This document shows, piece after piece, positions 1 through 9,457 of a stretch of 64,000 nt of DNA. The stretch comes from Sandaracinaceae bacterium. Lineage in GTDB: Bacteria > Myxococcota_A > Polyangia > Polyangiales > Sandaracinaceae. Where the stretch lies: NCBI GenBank assembly GCA_020633195.1, contig JACKEC010000036.1, positions 19,644 through 83,643 on the forward strand, in the 5' to 3' direction. The position numbers were made by a program, and so were the translations under genes. Each line of letters opens with the position of its first letter. Positions within the stretch are counted from its first letter, which is position 1. The notes beneath the pieces were generated by a model. That model ran no database searches. It worked only from the letters and a program-made list of their open reading frames with translations, and had not been told where the DNA came from.

Positions 1-1
1 C

Positions 2-2956
2 ATGGTGCTGCGCATCGGCGAGGTGACCGAGTTCGACCTCGGCGACCTCGAGGCGGCGCGCGAGCTCTACCAGACCGTCGAGACGCTCGGCGTCGGCGTG
101 GTGGACGCGTGGCAGGCGCTCGCTCGCGTGGCCGACGCGATGGGCGACGGCGACGAGGAGGTGCGGGTCCTCCGCAAGCTCGTCGACGACGACGCGCACG
201 ACGTGCCGAGCGACGTCCGCACCCGCGCGCTCTACCGCATCGCCGAGGTGCTGCTCGCCGCGGGCAACGTCGAGGACGGCCTCGACACCCTCCGCGACGG
301 CCTCGACCGCGAGCCGCGCTACGCCCGCGCGGGAGCGATCCTGCAGGCGGCGGCGAGCGTTTCGCCCGAGAGCGAGGATCTCCTCTACGTCTACGAGGAG
401 GTCGCGCGCGCTTCCGGCGACGGCGCGATGGTCCTCGACTACCTCGAGCGCCGCGTGGCGCGCGAGGACGGCAACCTCGAGCACGTTCGCGAGGGCGTCG
501 AGCGCGCCGACGCGCTCGGGCTCGCCGACCGGGCCGAGGCGCTGCTGCGCCGCGGCGTCGAGCTCGCCCGGGCCAGCGAGCTCGGGCTGCGCGACGCGCT
601 CTGGGTGCCCACCGGGCTCGCCGATCGGCGCGCCGCGGCGGGCGACGTCCCCGGCGCGATCGAGTGGCAGCAGGCGGCCGCCGAGGTCGCCGACGGCGAC
701 GAGGCGGTGGAGCTGTGGACCCGCGTCGCCGAGCTCGCGACGATGGAGGGCGGTGACCTCGCGGTCGCGGCCCAGACCTACAGGAGCCTGCTCGCCAACG
801 ACCCCGCCAACCGCGCGCTCTGGGAGCCGCTCGCTGGCGTCTACGCGAAGCTCGAGGACCGCGAGGGCCTCGAGGACGTGGTGACCGGGACGCTCGACGC
901 GCTCCTCGACCCGGCGGACCGCAACGAGCTGCGCATGTTCTACGGGGACTTCCTGCTCGACGTCGCGTCGGCTCGCGAGGACGCCATCTACGTCTTCAAG
1001 ACCGTCCTCGACGAGGAGCCGGACCACGCCGGCGCGGCGCAGCGCCTCACGGATCTGTTCGAGGCGGCGGGCGACAACGAGCAGCTCGTCGAGCTCCTCG
1101 AGCGTCGGCTCGACCGCGCGCGGGATCGTGAAGACCTCGAGACCATCGTCGCCCTGAGCTTGCGCATGGGGCGGCTCATCGAGCCGTCCGACCCGTCGGC
1201 CGCGGTCGACTTCTACCGCGGCGGGCTCGACTGGGATCCCAAGAGCCGGGAGCTCCTCGAGGCGCTCCTCGCGCACTACGGCGAGGGCGCCGATCCGCGC
1301 GACCGCGCCGAGCTGATGGAGCGGCTGCTCGCGGTGTCCGAGGGCGAGCGCGGTGCCCAGCTCGCGCGCGAGCTCATCGCCGCCTACGAGGGGCTCGAGG
1401 ACGAGTACGGCGCGGCGCGCGCCCTCGACCTCGGCTTCCGCGCGCACCCGAACGACGCGGACCTCCGCGGTCGGCTCGAGGCCTACTACCGCGAGCGCGA
1501 GGAGTGGGCGGAGCTCGCGTCGATGATGGTGCACGACGCCAAGCACCGCGAGGACGTGGAGTCGGCCATCGGCCGGGCCCGCGACGCGGCGCGCATCTAC
1601 CGCGAGAACCTCGCGAGCCCGAGCGAGGCCGCCGACGCGACCCGCGCCGCGTGGCAGCGCCGGCCCGAGGATCTCGGGCTGCTCGAGGAGCTCATCGCCG
1701 ACCTCACCGAGGCGGGGCTCCCCGCGGCGGGCGCGGCCGACGTCGCGCAGGCGCTCGAGCAGTTCGCGGAGCCGAGCGCCGAGCGCGCCGCGCTCCTGCG
1801 GATGCGCGCGCGCCTCGAGCTCGCGGTCCACAACGCGGTGTCCGCGGTGACGGACCTCGAGGAGGCCTACGGGATCGACCCGGCGGGCTCCGCGCAGCAG
1901 CTCGTGACCGGCCTCGACGCGCTCCGGCACGCCGCGCCCGATCAGGAGACCGAGCAGCGGGCGACCCACCGGCTCGCCGCGGTGCTCGCCGAGGCGGGCA
2001 ACCCCGAGGCGGGTCGCGACGTGCTCGCCGAGTGGGTCGAGCGCGCCACCGACGACGCGGTCGCCCTCCGGCGGCTGCGCGAGCTCGACTCCGAGGCCGA
2101 GCGCTGGATGGACGTCGCGCGCCACAACCTGCGGCTCGTCGAGATCGAAGAGGGCGCGGCGCAGGTCGACGCGGGCCTCGGCCTCGCCGACGCTTGCCGG
2201 CGCATGGGCCAGCCCGCCGAGGCGCGGCCCGGCCTCGAGCACGTCCACCGGGCGCAGCCCGACTCGACGGAGGTGCGCGAGGCGCTCAAGGCGCTCTACG
2301 AGGACATCGGCGCCCTCCGGGAGCTCGCCGCCATGGTCCTCGAGGACGCCCACGGGACGGAAGATCCGGAGGCTCGCTTCGCCTCGTTCCGGCGCGCGGG
2401 TGACCTGATGATCCAGATGGGCGACGCGGAGGGCGCGCTCGAGCCCCTCGCGCACGCCGCGCAGATCCAGCCCGAGGACCACGACCTGGTGGTCCTGCTC
2501 GCCGACGCCTACATGGGCAGCGGTCGGCTCCAGGAGGCGGTCGAGCTCCTCCAGGTGACGATCGGCAACTTCGCTCGGCGCCGCAGCCCGGCCCTGGCGG
2601 AGATGCAGCTCCGGATGGCGCGGATCGCCGGCATGAGCGGCGACCCGGAGACGCAGAAGGAGTGGCTCGGGGTCGCCCTCGAGGCCGACAAGAACAACGC
2701 CACCGTGGCGGCCGAGCTGGCCGAGCTCGCGATGGAGCTCGGGGACGACGAGACGGCGCTGAAGGCGCTCCGCGTCGTGACGTTGCAGAAGACGCCGGGG
2801 CCGATGACGAAGGCCGTGGCGTTCCTCCGGCAGGCGCAGATCGCCCACCGACAGGGCGATCAGCAGAAGGCCGTGCTCTGGGCGCGCCGCGCGCGGCTCG
2901 AGGACGAAGAGCTCGAGGAGGCCCACCAGTTCCTCTCGGAGCTCGGCGAAGCCTGA
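2..2956 (+). CDS. Large TPR-repeat protein (5' end outside window)
   Basis: The frame is open from the window edge, so the true start is probably upstream and 984 residues is a minimum. The whole visible protein is paired amphipathic helices with TPR character: Ala/Leu-rich helices of about 17 residues, recurring Ala-Leu-Glu-Ala steps, and Asp-Pro turns opening helix pairs (around residues 268, 402 and 638). There is no membrane segment and no catalytic motif. The composition is acidic with few Lys. TPR arrays of this size are protein-interaction scaffolds and are common in myxobacteria. The specific partner cannot be read from the sequence. The next plus-strand gene is about 270 bp away, so it is probably the last gene of its unit. 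Confidence 0.85.
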   Translation: MVLRIGEVTEFDLGDLEAARELYQTVETLGVGVVDAWQALARVADAMGDGDEEVRVLRKLVDDDAHDVPSDVRTRALYRIAEVLLAAGNVEDGLDTLRDGLDREPRYARAGAILQAAASVSPESEDLLYVYEEVARASGDGAMVLDYLERRVAREDGNLEHVREGVERADALGLADRAEALLRRGVELARASELGLRDALWVPTGLADRRAAAGDVPGAIEWQQAAAEVADGDEAVELWTRVAELATMEGGDLAVAAQTYRSLLANDPANRALWEPLAGVYAKLEDREGLEDVVTGTLDALLDPADRNELRMFYGDFLLDVASAREDAIYVFKTVLDEEPDHAGAAQRLTDLFEAAGDNEQLVELLERRLDRARDREDLETIVALSLRMGRLIEPSDPSAAVDFYRGGLDWDPKSRELLEALLAHYGEGADPRDRAELMERLLAVSEGERGAQLARELIAAYEGLEDEYGAARALDLGFRAHPNDADLRGRLEAYYREREEWAELASMMVHDAKHREDVESAIGRARDAARIYRENLASPSEAADATRAAWQRRPEDLGLLEELIADLTEAGLPAAGAADVAQALEQFAEPSAERAALLRMRARLELAVHNAVSAVTDLEEAYGIDPAGSAQQLVTGLDALRHAAPDQETEQRATHRLAAVLAEAGNPEAGRDVLAEWVERATDDAVALRRLRELDSEAERWMDVARHNLRLVEIEEGAAQVDAGLGLADACRRMGQPAEARPGLEHVHRAQPDSTEVREALKALYEDIGALRELAAMVLEDAHGTEDPEARFASFRRAGDLMIQMGDAEGALEPLAHAAQIQPEDHDLVVLLADAYMGSGRLQEAVELLQVTIGNFARRRSPALAEMQLRMARIAGMSGDPETQKEWLGVALEADKNNATVAAELAELAMELGDDETALKALRVVTLQKTPGPMTKAVAFLRQAQIAHRQGDQQKAVLWARRARLEDEELEEAHQFLSELGEA

Positions 2957-2992
2957 GCAGCTCCCGTGTCTGCGCGCGACGCCCCTGTGGCG

Positions 2993-3064
2993 TCACGCGA
3001 AGGCGCGGGACATCCGCGCGCGATACTCCGCGCGGGCCATGAAAAAACGGTAGAGGGTCTTCAT
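2993..3064 (-). CDS. Candidate 23-residue basic small protein
   Basis: A short ORF lies in the gap between the TPR gene and the MazG-like gene. It starts with ATG, with AGGAG about 8 nt upstream, a far better ribosome binding site than most genes here have. The 23-residue product is Arg-rich with aromatic residues (Tyr, Phe-Phe, Tyr) in its first half and reads as one amphipathic basic helix; it contains the stretch RAEYRARM. I do not recognise a family. The evidence is the ribosome site, the clean start and stop, and coding-like residues in an otherwise empty gap. It could be a leader peptide or a chance ORF. Confidence 0.3.
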   Translation of the reverse strand: MKTLYRFFMARAEYRARMSRAFA

Positions 3065-3222
3065 CGTAGGGTCTCCTGCTCTGCTACCCAGCAGCGATCG
3101 TGCCAGCCCGCGCGGCCGTCGCCTCGGCGCTCGGCGAACACGGGGCGCGCCAAATCGACCACGGCGTCGGGCACCGCGTGACGCGTTGGCGAGGCGCCGC
3201 GCGACTCTGCTATGCCGGCGGC

Positions 3223-3921
3223 ATGGCGGACCTGACAGGTGCCCTCGAAGCCATCCGGGCCTTCGTGCGCGATCGCGCGTGGGAGCCGTTCCACGATCCG
3301 AAGAACCTCGCGATGGCGGTCGCGAGCGAGGCCGGGGAGCTGGTCGCCGAGCTGCGTTGGGTCGCGAGTGAGCGCGCCGACGAGGCGACCCGCGAGCCCG
3401 AGACCCACGCGCGCCTCACGGACGAGGCCGCGGACGTGGCGATCACGCTGCTCATGTTCTGCGACCGGGCGGGCATCGACCTCGCCGCGGCGATCCCCCG
3501 CAAGCTCGACAAGAACGCGCTGCGCTACCCCATCCTGATGCCGGACGAGGCGCCGGACCTCCTGCTCCTGCCGTGGGCGGCGCGCCGGGCGCTCGACCTC
3601 GCCGGGCGGAAGGTCTCGCTCCAGGCCTGGCAGGCGCTGCCGCTCGAGGTGCGCCGGCGCCTCGCGGGGCTCGGCAGCGTGGCCGCCGTGGACCTCGACG
3701 CGGTCCGCGCGCTCGTCGAGGGCGAGGCCATCGGAGAGACGATCGAGGCCTTCGTGCCGCCCCCGGGCGCGCCGCCGGGGCTGGACGCTCCCGGCTGGGC
3801 CACGCTCTCCCTGGTGGCGCAACACGCCTTGCACGCATACGCCGCCCGCGGGAAGGCCGACCGGATGCGCGAGCTCTACGACGCCGTGATGTCCTCGGGC
3901 GAGTCCCAGTCCACCAAGTGA
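3223..3921 (+). CDS. MazG-like nucleotide pyrophosphohydrolase
   Basis: The 232-residue product has an N-terminal all-alpha NTP pyrophosphatase domain (about residues 8-105). It shows the two acidic metal-binding helices of the RS21-C6/dCTPase group: ASEAGELVAELRW and DEAADVAITLLMF, preceded by a dCTPase-type HDPKNLAMA segment. Such enzymes hydrolyse non-canonical or excess dNTPs to NMP and pyrophosphate in the cytosol. Family members are usually 110-170 residues; the extra 120 or so C-terminal residues here are hydrophobic/Arg-rich and match nothing I recognise. ATG at 3223 is chosen because the longer upstream frame encodes no family residues. The 3' end overlaps the convergent mobA gene by 46 bp. 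The substrate cannot be fixed from sequence. Confidence 0.8.
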   Translation: MADLTGALEAIRAFVRDRAWEPFHDPKNLAMAVASEAGELVAELRWVASERADEATREPETHARLTDEAADVAITLLMFCDRAGIDLAAAIPRKLDKNALRYPILMPDEAPDLLLLPWAARRALDLAGRKVSLQAWQALPLEVRRRLAGLGSVAAVDLDAVRALVEGEAIGETIEAFVPPPGAPPGLDAPGWATLSLVAQHALHAYAARGKADRMRELYDAVMSSGESQSTK

Positions 3922-4418
3922 TCCGCCTCGATCGGGGCCTCGGTGGCCCCGACCGCCTCGATCAGGCCCGTCAACGATCGGCGCCCTTGCGCCAGCCGCG
4001 CTCGGGCGACCGCGAGCACCTCGGGCCCGTAGCTGGCGCAGAGCGGCTCCCATCGCCCCTCGCGCTTCGGGGCAACGATCGCGGCGTCGATCGCGAGCAG
4101 AGCGCGGACGTCCTCCGCGGTCACGAAGGGCATGTCGCAGGCGAGCGCGACGACCCGGCGGCCGGCCGCGTGCTCGAGGAGGCCCACGAGGCCCGCGAGC
4201 GGCCCCGCGTCGGCCTCGGCGTCCGGGACGAACGGGCCCATCCCCGCGTACGCGGGGTGCTCACCGACGAGGGTGGCCTCGAGGCCCGCCTCCTCGAGCA
4301 CGGCGAGCGCGCGCTCGACGAGGCGCCGTCCGTCCGGGCCTCGCAACAAGCCCTTGGGCTCGCCCATCCGGCGGCTCGCCCCTCCGACGAAGACACCCCC
4401 GATCGGTCGGTCGCGCAC
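3876..4418 (-). CDS. mobA: Molybdenum cofactor guanylyltransferase (MobA-like)
   Basis: The 180-residue nucleotidyltransferase starts with the family signature: GGVFVGGASRRMG followed by KGL, which forms the GTP-binding loop and its lysine. ACDMPFVT near residue 95 carries the metal-binding Asp. MobA joins GMP to molybdopterin to make the bis-MGD cofactor of DMSO-reductase-type enzymes, in the cytoplasm. The start codon is GTG. Related MocA or other NTP-transferase functions are not excluded, because no other molybdopterin gene is nearby. It is convergent with, and overlaps, the MazG-like gene. Confidence 0.8.
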   Translation of the reverse strand: MRDRPIGGVFVGGASRRMGEPKGLLRGPDGRRLVERALAVLEEAGLEATLVGEHPAYAGMGPFVPDAEADAGPLAGLVGLLEHAAGRRVVALACDMPFVTAEDVRALLAIDAAIVAPKREGRWEPLCASYGPEVLAVARARLAQGRRSLTGLIEAVGATEAPIEADHLVDWDSPEDITAS

Positions 4419-4525
4419 GCCGCAGGTTAGCCCGTCGCGGACGGCCCGCGCGTCCGGTTTCGGGTCGCGTTCTCGGAGGCCCGCGCTGGCAGTCAGGCGC
4501 GCCGGCCGGTGTTACGTTGCCTCCC

Positions 4526-5779
4526 GTGCGCGAGTCACGGGACAGCCTCTACGAGGACGACGAGCCGTCCACCTTGTCGCGCGTCGGGGTCGGCTGCGGC
4601 GTGGGCTGCGTCGTCCTCGTGCTCGCCATCGGCGCGCTCGGGATCGTCTTCGGCGCCCGCGAGCGCTTCGCCGAGTGGCAGGACGAGGAGGACCCCGCTC
4701 CGCCCGTGGAGCCGGACGTCGTCGCCGACCCCACCGGCGGCTCGATCCTGCACCCGGGCCCCGGGCCCACCGAGCCGCCGCCGCGCCCGGCGGGGCCCTC
4801 GATGCGCGACCGCTACCACCCCGGACCCTTCGTGCAGGTCGAGAGCATGGTCGAGAGCGGGCGCCTGCTCGGCGACGCGACCTTCGGCGGCGCCCCCGTC
4901 GCGCGCACCGTCGACACCCCATGGTTGGTCCCCGGCAGCGAGCTCCGTCCGCAGCCGATGCCCGTGCCGACGAGCGGCGGCCCGACCGTCTCGCACGACC
5001 CGACGGAGCGCCCCGACCAGGTCCTCCCCGTGCTCCCGCGCACGCCGACCCGCGTCCTCGTGCGGGCCCACGACGCGCAGGGAGGCACGGCGGTGAGCGG
5101 TTACCTCGTCGACTTCGTCGGCTATCCCGGCCACTTCTGGTTGCCCGCGACCGTCCCCACGGAGCTCGGCGTGGTGCAGGCCGGGGGCTCGGACGGGGCC
5201 ACCGTCTACTTCGCGATCCAGGCGCCGGTGATGTCGAACGGGGTGAGCCTCCAGGCCGGCCAGACGTTCCGGGCGACGATGCGCGTCGCGGCGGTCGACG
5301 CCCAGGGCCGCGCGAGCGCGCCGGTGTCGCGCGACCTCGAGATCCACGCCGTCGGCGCCGGCGACGTCGAGGTCACCCTCACGATGGGCGAGGCGACCGA
5401 CATGGATCTCTACGTGACCGACCCGAGCGGCGTGCAGATCTACTTCGGGAACCGCGACGCGTTCTCGGGCGGCCACCTCGACCTCGACGCGAACGCCGCC
5501 TGCAGCTCCAACATGGGCGTCGACAACGAGCACATCTACTGGCCGGCCGGGCGCGCCCCCGCGGGCACGTACGTGGTCCACGTCGCGCACTACGAGAGCT
5601 GCATCAGCGGCCGCGCCGTCAGCTACCGCGTGACCGTGCGCGCGTGCGGCGAGACGGTCGTGCTCACCGGGTCCTTCGACGGCCGCGCGACCTCCCAGGT
5701 GTGCCGAGCGCCGACCCCGAGCGATCGCGCGTGGTGTCAGGAAGTCTTGCGATTCGAGATGCCGGGCTGCGCGCCGTGA
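4526..5779 (+). CDS. Membrane-anchored DUF2135 (YfaP-like) protein
   Basis: The product has about 417 residues. A short charged N-terminus is followed by one Gly/Val/Cys-rich transmembrane segment (about residues 17-40), a Pro-rich linker, and a large extracytoplasmic part. The C-terminal third (about residues 290-385) is a DUF2135 domain: ATDMDLYVTDPSG, then YFGNRDAFSGG, LDLDANA, and DNEHIYWPAGRAPAGTY. This Ca-binding-like beta domain is found in secreted or periplasmic proteins such as YfaP, often beside VWA proteins; its function is poorly known. Two late Cys pairs may form disulphides. GTG 4526 is taken as start; TTG at 4517 is an alternative, and neither has a clear Shine-Dalgarno sequence. 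It stands alone, convergent with the malic enzyme gene. Confidence 0.75.
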   Translation: MRESRDSLYEDDEPSTLSRVGVGCGVGCVVLVLAIGALGIVFGARERFAEWQDEEDPAPPVEPDVVADPTGGSILHPGPGPTEPPPRPAGPSMRDRYHPGPFVQVESMVESGRLLGDATFGGAPVARTVDTPWLVPGSELRPQPMPVPTSGGPTVSHDPTERPDQVLPVLPRTPTRVLVRAHDAQGGTAVSGYLVDFVGYPGHFWLPATVPTELGVVQAGGSDGATVYFAIQAPVMSNGVSLQAGQTFRATMRVAAVDAQGRASAPVSRDLEIHAVGAGDVEVTLTMGEATDMDLYVTDPSGVQIYFGNRDAFSGGHLDLDANAACSSNMGVDNEHIYWPAGRAPAGTYVVHVAHYESCISGRAVSYRVTVRACGETVVLTGSFDGRATSQVCRAPTPSDRAWCQEVLRFEMPGCAP

Positions 5780-5788
5780 CGCGCTCGA

Positions 5789-7495
5789 TCAGAGCTTGAT
5801 GCGGGCGTACTCCGGGAACCACATCGCGGCGTCGACGCGCGCCTCGAACTCGGCCGCGTCCACGCGCGGCGCGAGCCCGAGCTTCATCGCGTGCTGGCCG
5901 ACCTCGATCGCGACCGCGCGCGAGATCGAGCGCAGGTCCGAGAGCGGCGGGTAGAGGCGTCCCGCGGCGACGTCGTCGTCGCCGAGCTGGGCGCCGATGG
6001 CGTGGGCGGCGGCCGCGAACATCGAGTCGACGATCTTGGTGGCCCCGCTGACGAGGGCGCCGAGGCCGACGCCGGGGAAGACGTAGACGTTGTTGCCCTG
6101 CGCGATGTCGATGGTCTTGTCGTGGTAGGCGACGGGATCGAAGGGGCTCCCCGACGCGATGAGGGCGCGGCCCTCGGTCCACTCGACGAGGTCGCTCGGG
6201 AGCGCCTCCGCCTTCGAGTTCGGGTTCGAGAAGGGGAAGATCGCGGGCCGCTCGCAGTGTCGCGCCATCTCGCGCACCGCCGCCTCGGAGAAGGTGTTCG
6301 GGACGCCCGAGGTGCCGATGAGGACGGTCGGCTTCATCGCCTTCACGATGTCGAGCAGGTCGATGGGCTGATCGGGGTCGAGCCCGAGGTCGCGCGCCCA
6401 CGCCGCGGGCCACGCGAACTTCGTCTTGTAGGCGTCGCGGTAGCTGCGGTTGTCGACGAGCAGGCCCTCGCTGTCGAGGATCGCCACGGAGCGCTTGGCC
6501 TGCTCCTCGGTGAGCCCGAGCTGGTCGAGCTCGGCGGCGAGGATGCGCGCGATCCCGATGCCCGCGGCGCCCGCCCCGAGCATCACGATGCGCTGCTGCT
6601 CCATCGGGGTGCCCGAGATCCTCGACGCGGCGACGACCCCCGCGAGCGCGATGCCGGCGGTGCCCTGGATGTCGTCGTTGAAGCTGAGGATGCGCTCGTC
6701 GTAGCGGTCGAGCAGGTCGAACGCGTTCGCCTTCTTGAAGTCCTCCCACTGGAGCAGCGCCTTGGGGAAGACCTCCTGGATGCCCGTGACGAGCTCCTCG
6801 ACGAGCTCGTCGTAAGCCTCGCCGCGCAGCCGCTTGCCGCGCCACCCGATGTAGAACGGGTCGTCGAGGAGCTCCTGGTTGTCGGTGCCGACGTCGAAGC
6901 TGATCGGCAGCGTCTGGGTCGGGTGGATGCCCGCGCCGACGACGTAGAGATCGAGCTTGCCGACGGGGATGCCCATGCCGCCCGCGCCCTGGTCGCCGAG
7001 GCCGAGGATGCGCTCGTTGTCGGTCACGCAGATCAGGCGGACGTCCTCGTAGGGCGCGTTGCGCAGCACCGCCGCGATGCGGCCGCGGTGGTTGGGCGTG
7101 ATCCACAGCCCCCGGCCGCGGCGGAAGAGGTGGCTGTACTTCTGGCACGCGCGGCCGACGGTGGGCGTGTAGACGATCGGGAGGAACTCCTCGAGGTGCT
7201 CCACGATCAGGCGGTAGTAGAGCGTCGCGTTGCGCGACTCGAGGTCCGCCAACGCCAGGTAGCGCGCGAGCGGGTGCTCGTTCGCGGTGACGTGCCCGTA
7301 GGCGCGCTGGACCTGATGCTCCAGCGTCCGCACCGCGGCGGGGAGCATGCCCGCGAGGCCGAGCGCCTCGCGCTGCTCCAGCGTGAAGGCCGTCCCGTGG
7401 TTGTAGATGTTGTTCTCGAGGAGGCGGTGGCCTCGGTGCGGGACGTGCACCTCGGGCTTGCCGTCTTCTCCGATCGCCAGCTCGTAGCGCGCCAT
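5789..7495 (-). CDS. maeA: NAD-dependent malic enzyme
   Basis: The 568-residue protein has the usual length and motifs of the large malic enzyme class: YTPTVGRACQKYSHLFRR (malic enzyme N-domain), the metal and active-site region FNDDIQGTAG, and the NAD fold motif GAGAAGIGIAR. It converts malate to pyruvate and CO2 while reducing NAD(P). The MaeA/SfcA-type length and the NNIYNHGTAFT start indicate the NAD-preferring family, but cofactor choice is inferred. Supply of reductant and pyruvate would support lipid synthesis; no operon link to the PUFA cluster exists. The ATG start has good agreement with family N-termini. Confidence 0.93.
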   Translation of the reverse strand: MARYELAIGEDGKPEVHVPHRGHRLLENNIYNHGTAFTLEQREALGLAGMLPAAVRTLEHQVQRAYGHVTANEHPLARYLALADLESRNATLYYRLIVEHLEEFLPIVYTPTVGRACQKYSHLFRRGRGLWITPNHRGRIAAVLRNAPYEDVRLICVTDNERILGLGDQGAGGMGIPVGKLDLYVVGAGIHPTQTLPISFDVGTDNQELLDDPFYIGWRGKRLRGEAYDELVEELVTGIQEVFPKALLQWEDFKKANAFDLLDRYDERILSFNDDIQGTAGIALAGVVAASRISGTPMEQQRIVMLGAGAAGIGIARILAAELDQLGLTEEQAKRSVAILDSEGLLVDNRSYRDAYKTKFAWPAAWARDLGLDPDQPIDLLDIVKAMKPTVLIGTSGVPNTFSEAAVREMARHCERPAIFPFSNPNSKAEALPSDLVEWTEGRALIASGSPFDPVAYHDKTIDIAQGNNVYVFPGVGLGALVSGATKIVDSMFAAAAHAIGAQLGDDDVAAGRLYPPLSDLRSISRAVAIEVGQHAMKLGLAPRVDAAEFEARVDAAMWFPEYARIKL

Positions 7496-7556
7496 GGAGG
7501 CAGGCTAGCAGCGTCCGGAGAAGTTGGCTGCGCGCGAACTGGTGTAGCCTCCGCGC

Positions 7557-8291
7557 GTGAACGTAGCCTTTCTGGGAGCCACCAAGGGGATGGGCCGGGC
7601 GCTCGCCCGCCGGATGGCGGCGCGCGGAGACGGGGTCGCGCTGCTCGGTCGGGACCTCGTCGCGCTCGAGGACGCCGCGCGCGATCTCGAGATCCGCGGC
7701 GCCGCGCGGGCCCCTTCGATCCTCTGCGACCTCGAGGCGCCCGAGACCTTCGAGCGCGTCCTCGCGGAGGCCGAGCGCGCGCTCGGGCGGCTCGACGCGG
7801 TGGTCGTCACCGCGGGCCTGTTCGCTACCCAGGACGAGCTCGAGGCCGACGCGGCGCTCGCCGAGCGCCTTCTCACGGTGGACTTCACCAACACCGTCTT
7901 GTTCTGCGAGGCCGCGCGCAAGCGCCTGCTCGCCGCCGGGGGCGGCAAGCTCTGCGTCTTCAGCTCCGTCGCGGGCGAACGAGGCCGCAAGCCGGTGGTG
8001 ATCTACGGCGCCTCCAAGGCCGGGCTCACCGCCTACCTCGAGGGCCTCGATCACAAGCACCGCGCCGACGGGCTCGAGGTGATCACGGTGAAGCCCGGGT
8101 TCGTGAAGACGACGATGACGGCGGACCTGAAGCCGCCACCCTTCGCCGGGGAGCCGGAGGCCGTCGCGGCGCGGGTCCTCGACGCGATCGACAGGGGCCG
8201 CCCCGTCGTCTACGCGCCGCTCGCGTGGCGCCCGATCATGGCGGTCATCCGCGCGCTGCCGCGGTTCGTCATGCGCCGCGTCGGCTTCTAG
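7557..8291 (+). CDS. Short-chain dehydrogenase/reductase
   Basis: This 244-residue classical-size SDR has a cofactor loop GATKGMGRALA at residues 7-17, an acidic residue pair after strand 3 (CDLEAPE), the Ser of FSSVAG near 137, and the YGASKAG catalytic Tyr-Lys motif near 149-155. The C-terminal tail (PLAWRPIMAVIRALPRFVMR) is hydrophobic/basic, as in the DprE2-like and membrane-associated SDR subgroup, so a lipid-linked or hydrophobic substrate is plausible. The actual substrate is unknown. The start is GTG at 7557, which gives the expected short N-terminus before the Rossmann strand. It is divergent from maeA (61 bp) and ends 4 bp inside the convergent esterase gene. Confidence 0.85.
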   Translation: MNVAFLGATKGMGRALARRMAARGDGVALLGRDLVALEDAARDLEIRGAARAPSILCDLEAPETFERVLAEAERALGRLDAVVVTAGLFATQDELEADAALAERLLTVDFTNTVLFCEAARKRLLAAGGGKLCVFSSVAGERGRKPVVIYGASKAGLTAYLEGLDHKHRADGLEVITVKPGFVKTTMTADLKPPPFAGEPEAVAARVLDAIDRGRPVVYAPLAWRPIMAVIRALPRFVMRRVGF

Positions 8292-9316
8292 AGATCTCGG
8301 GGCGCGAGGTTCGCGCGCAGGAACGCGAGCGCGGTGCAAGTGCCGGGGCGGATGCGGGCGCCGGCCCCGAACAACCGAAATCCGTGTTGCCCCTCGGGGA
8401 TCGGCACCAGCGTGACGGGGACCCCCGCGCGCTCGAGGGCGGACTGCATGTCGAGCGCCTGCTGGTAGGGCACCACGCGGTCGGCCGTGCCGTGCACGAG
8501 GAGCACCGAGGCGTCGCCGCCGTCGACGTGGACGAGCGGGGAGACGAGCGCCGCGGCCGCGGGGTCGCGGCGTCGGGTCGTGCCGAGCAGGCGGGTGATG
8601 ACCCCGTCCGCGGGGCGCGAGAACTCGGCCTCCGGGCGGAGGTCGACGGGCGGGAAGTAGCCGATGGCGGCGCGGACGTGGGGCGACGTGGAGACGTCGG
8701 CGCACCCGGCGTCGAGGCCCGAGACGTCCGACCCCGTCGCGAGCATGAGCGCGAGGTGGCCGCCGGCGGAGTAGCCGAGCGCCGCCATCCGGTCGGGGTC
8801 GAGGCCGAGCTCGGCGGCGTGGCCCCGGAGGTAGCGAACCGCGCAGCGGGCGTCCGCGACCTGGGCGGGCGAGGTGTCCCGTCGGCCGTCCACGAGCCGG
8901 TAGTCCACGGCCGCCCCCGCGTAGCCCAGGGTCGCGAGGGTCGCGATGTCGTCTCGGACGTGGGCGCGCTCCCCCGCCGACCAGCCGCCCCCGTGGAACA
9001 CGAGCACGACGGGGTGCGGCCCGGCGCCCGCCGGGCGTGCCAGGTCGAGCGCGAGCGCCCGGCCGCCCGGCCGCGAGTACACGATCCCCTCCTGGAGCCG
9101 CGGCGCCGTCTCCGTGCGGGTCGGCGGTACGCACTGCTGCACGATCGGGGTCCCGACCGCGGCCGGCGGGTCCGCCGGGGGCGACTCGGGGGCAGGGGCG
9201 GCAGCGGGGGCGCTCGGCGCGGCCGGTGGCGGGGGCGGGGAGCTCGGCTGCGGGTCCTCCGGTCCGGCGCCGCACGCGGACAGGGACATCGCGAGCGCGA
9301 GGAGCCATCGACCCAC
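8288..9316 (-). CDS. Lipoprotein alpha/beta-hydrolase (HSL/BD-FAE-like esterase)
   Basis: The 342-residue protein has a lipoprotein signal (lipobox LSAC at about residues 12-15), a Pro/Ala-rich tether (to about residue 60), and then an esterase domain. The oxyanion motif is VFHGGGWSAG and the nucleophile elbow is GYSAGGH; the later VHGTADRVVPY and GQHGF supply the Asp and His. These are the features of HSL-type carboxylesterases or ferulate/acetylxylan-type esterases. It should act at the cell envelope, probably on small or sugar esters; the substrate is not readable. The start is GTG. The gene is divergent from the kinase gene, with about 140 bp between them. Confidence 0.83.
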   Translation of the reverse strand: MGRWLLALAMSLSACGAGPEDPQPSSPPPPPAAPSAPAAAPAPESPPADPPAAVGTPIVQQCVPPTRTETAPRLQEGIVYSRPGGRALALDLARPAGAGPHPVVLVFHGGGWSAGERAHVRDDIATLATLGYAGAAVDYRLVDGRRDTSPAQVADARCAVRYLRGHAAELGLDPDRMAALGYSAGGHLALMLATGSDVSGLDAGCADVSTSPHVRAAIGYFPPVDLRPEAEFSRPADGVITRLLGTTRRRDPAAAALVSPLVHVDGGDASVLLVHGTADRVVPYQQALDMQSALERAGVPVTLVPIPEGQHGFRLFGAGARIRPGTCTALAFLRANLAPRDL

Positions 9317-9457
9317 GCCTCGGTGTCACCCCGACCCGCTCACAGCGCAAGAAAACCTCGCGTTGTACGGCCTGGGCTCCAGCGCTATGACTGGCGGCTG
9401 CGGGCGAGCTGCCCGCGAGTCCTGGGACGCGGTAGGATTCCAGGGGGCCACGGCACC

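Noticed and set aside
5891..9457. An open frame running through the malic enzyme, SDR and esterase genes into the kinase
   Set aside because: Only the part from GTG 9458 matches a kinase; the rest is antisense or out-of-frame to well-supported genes.
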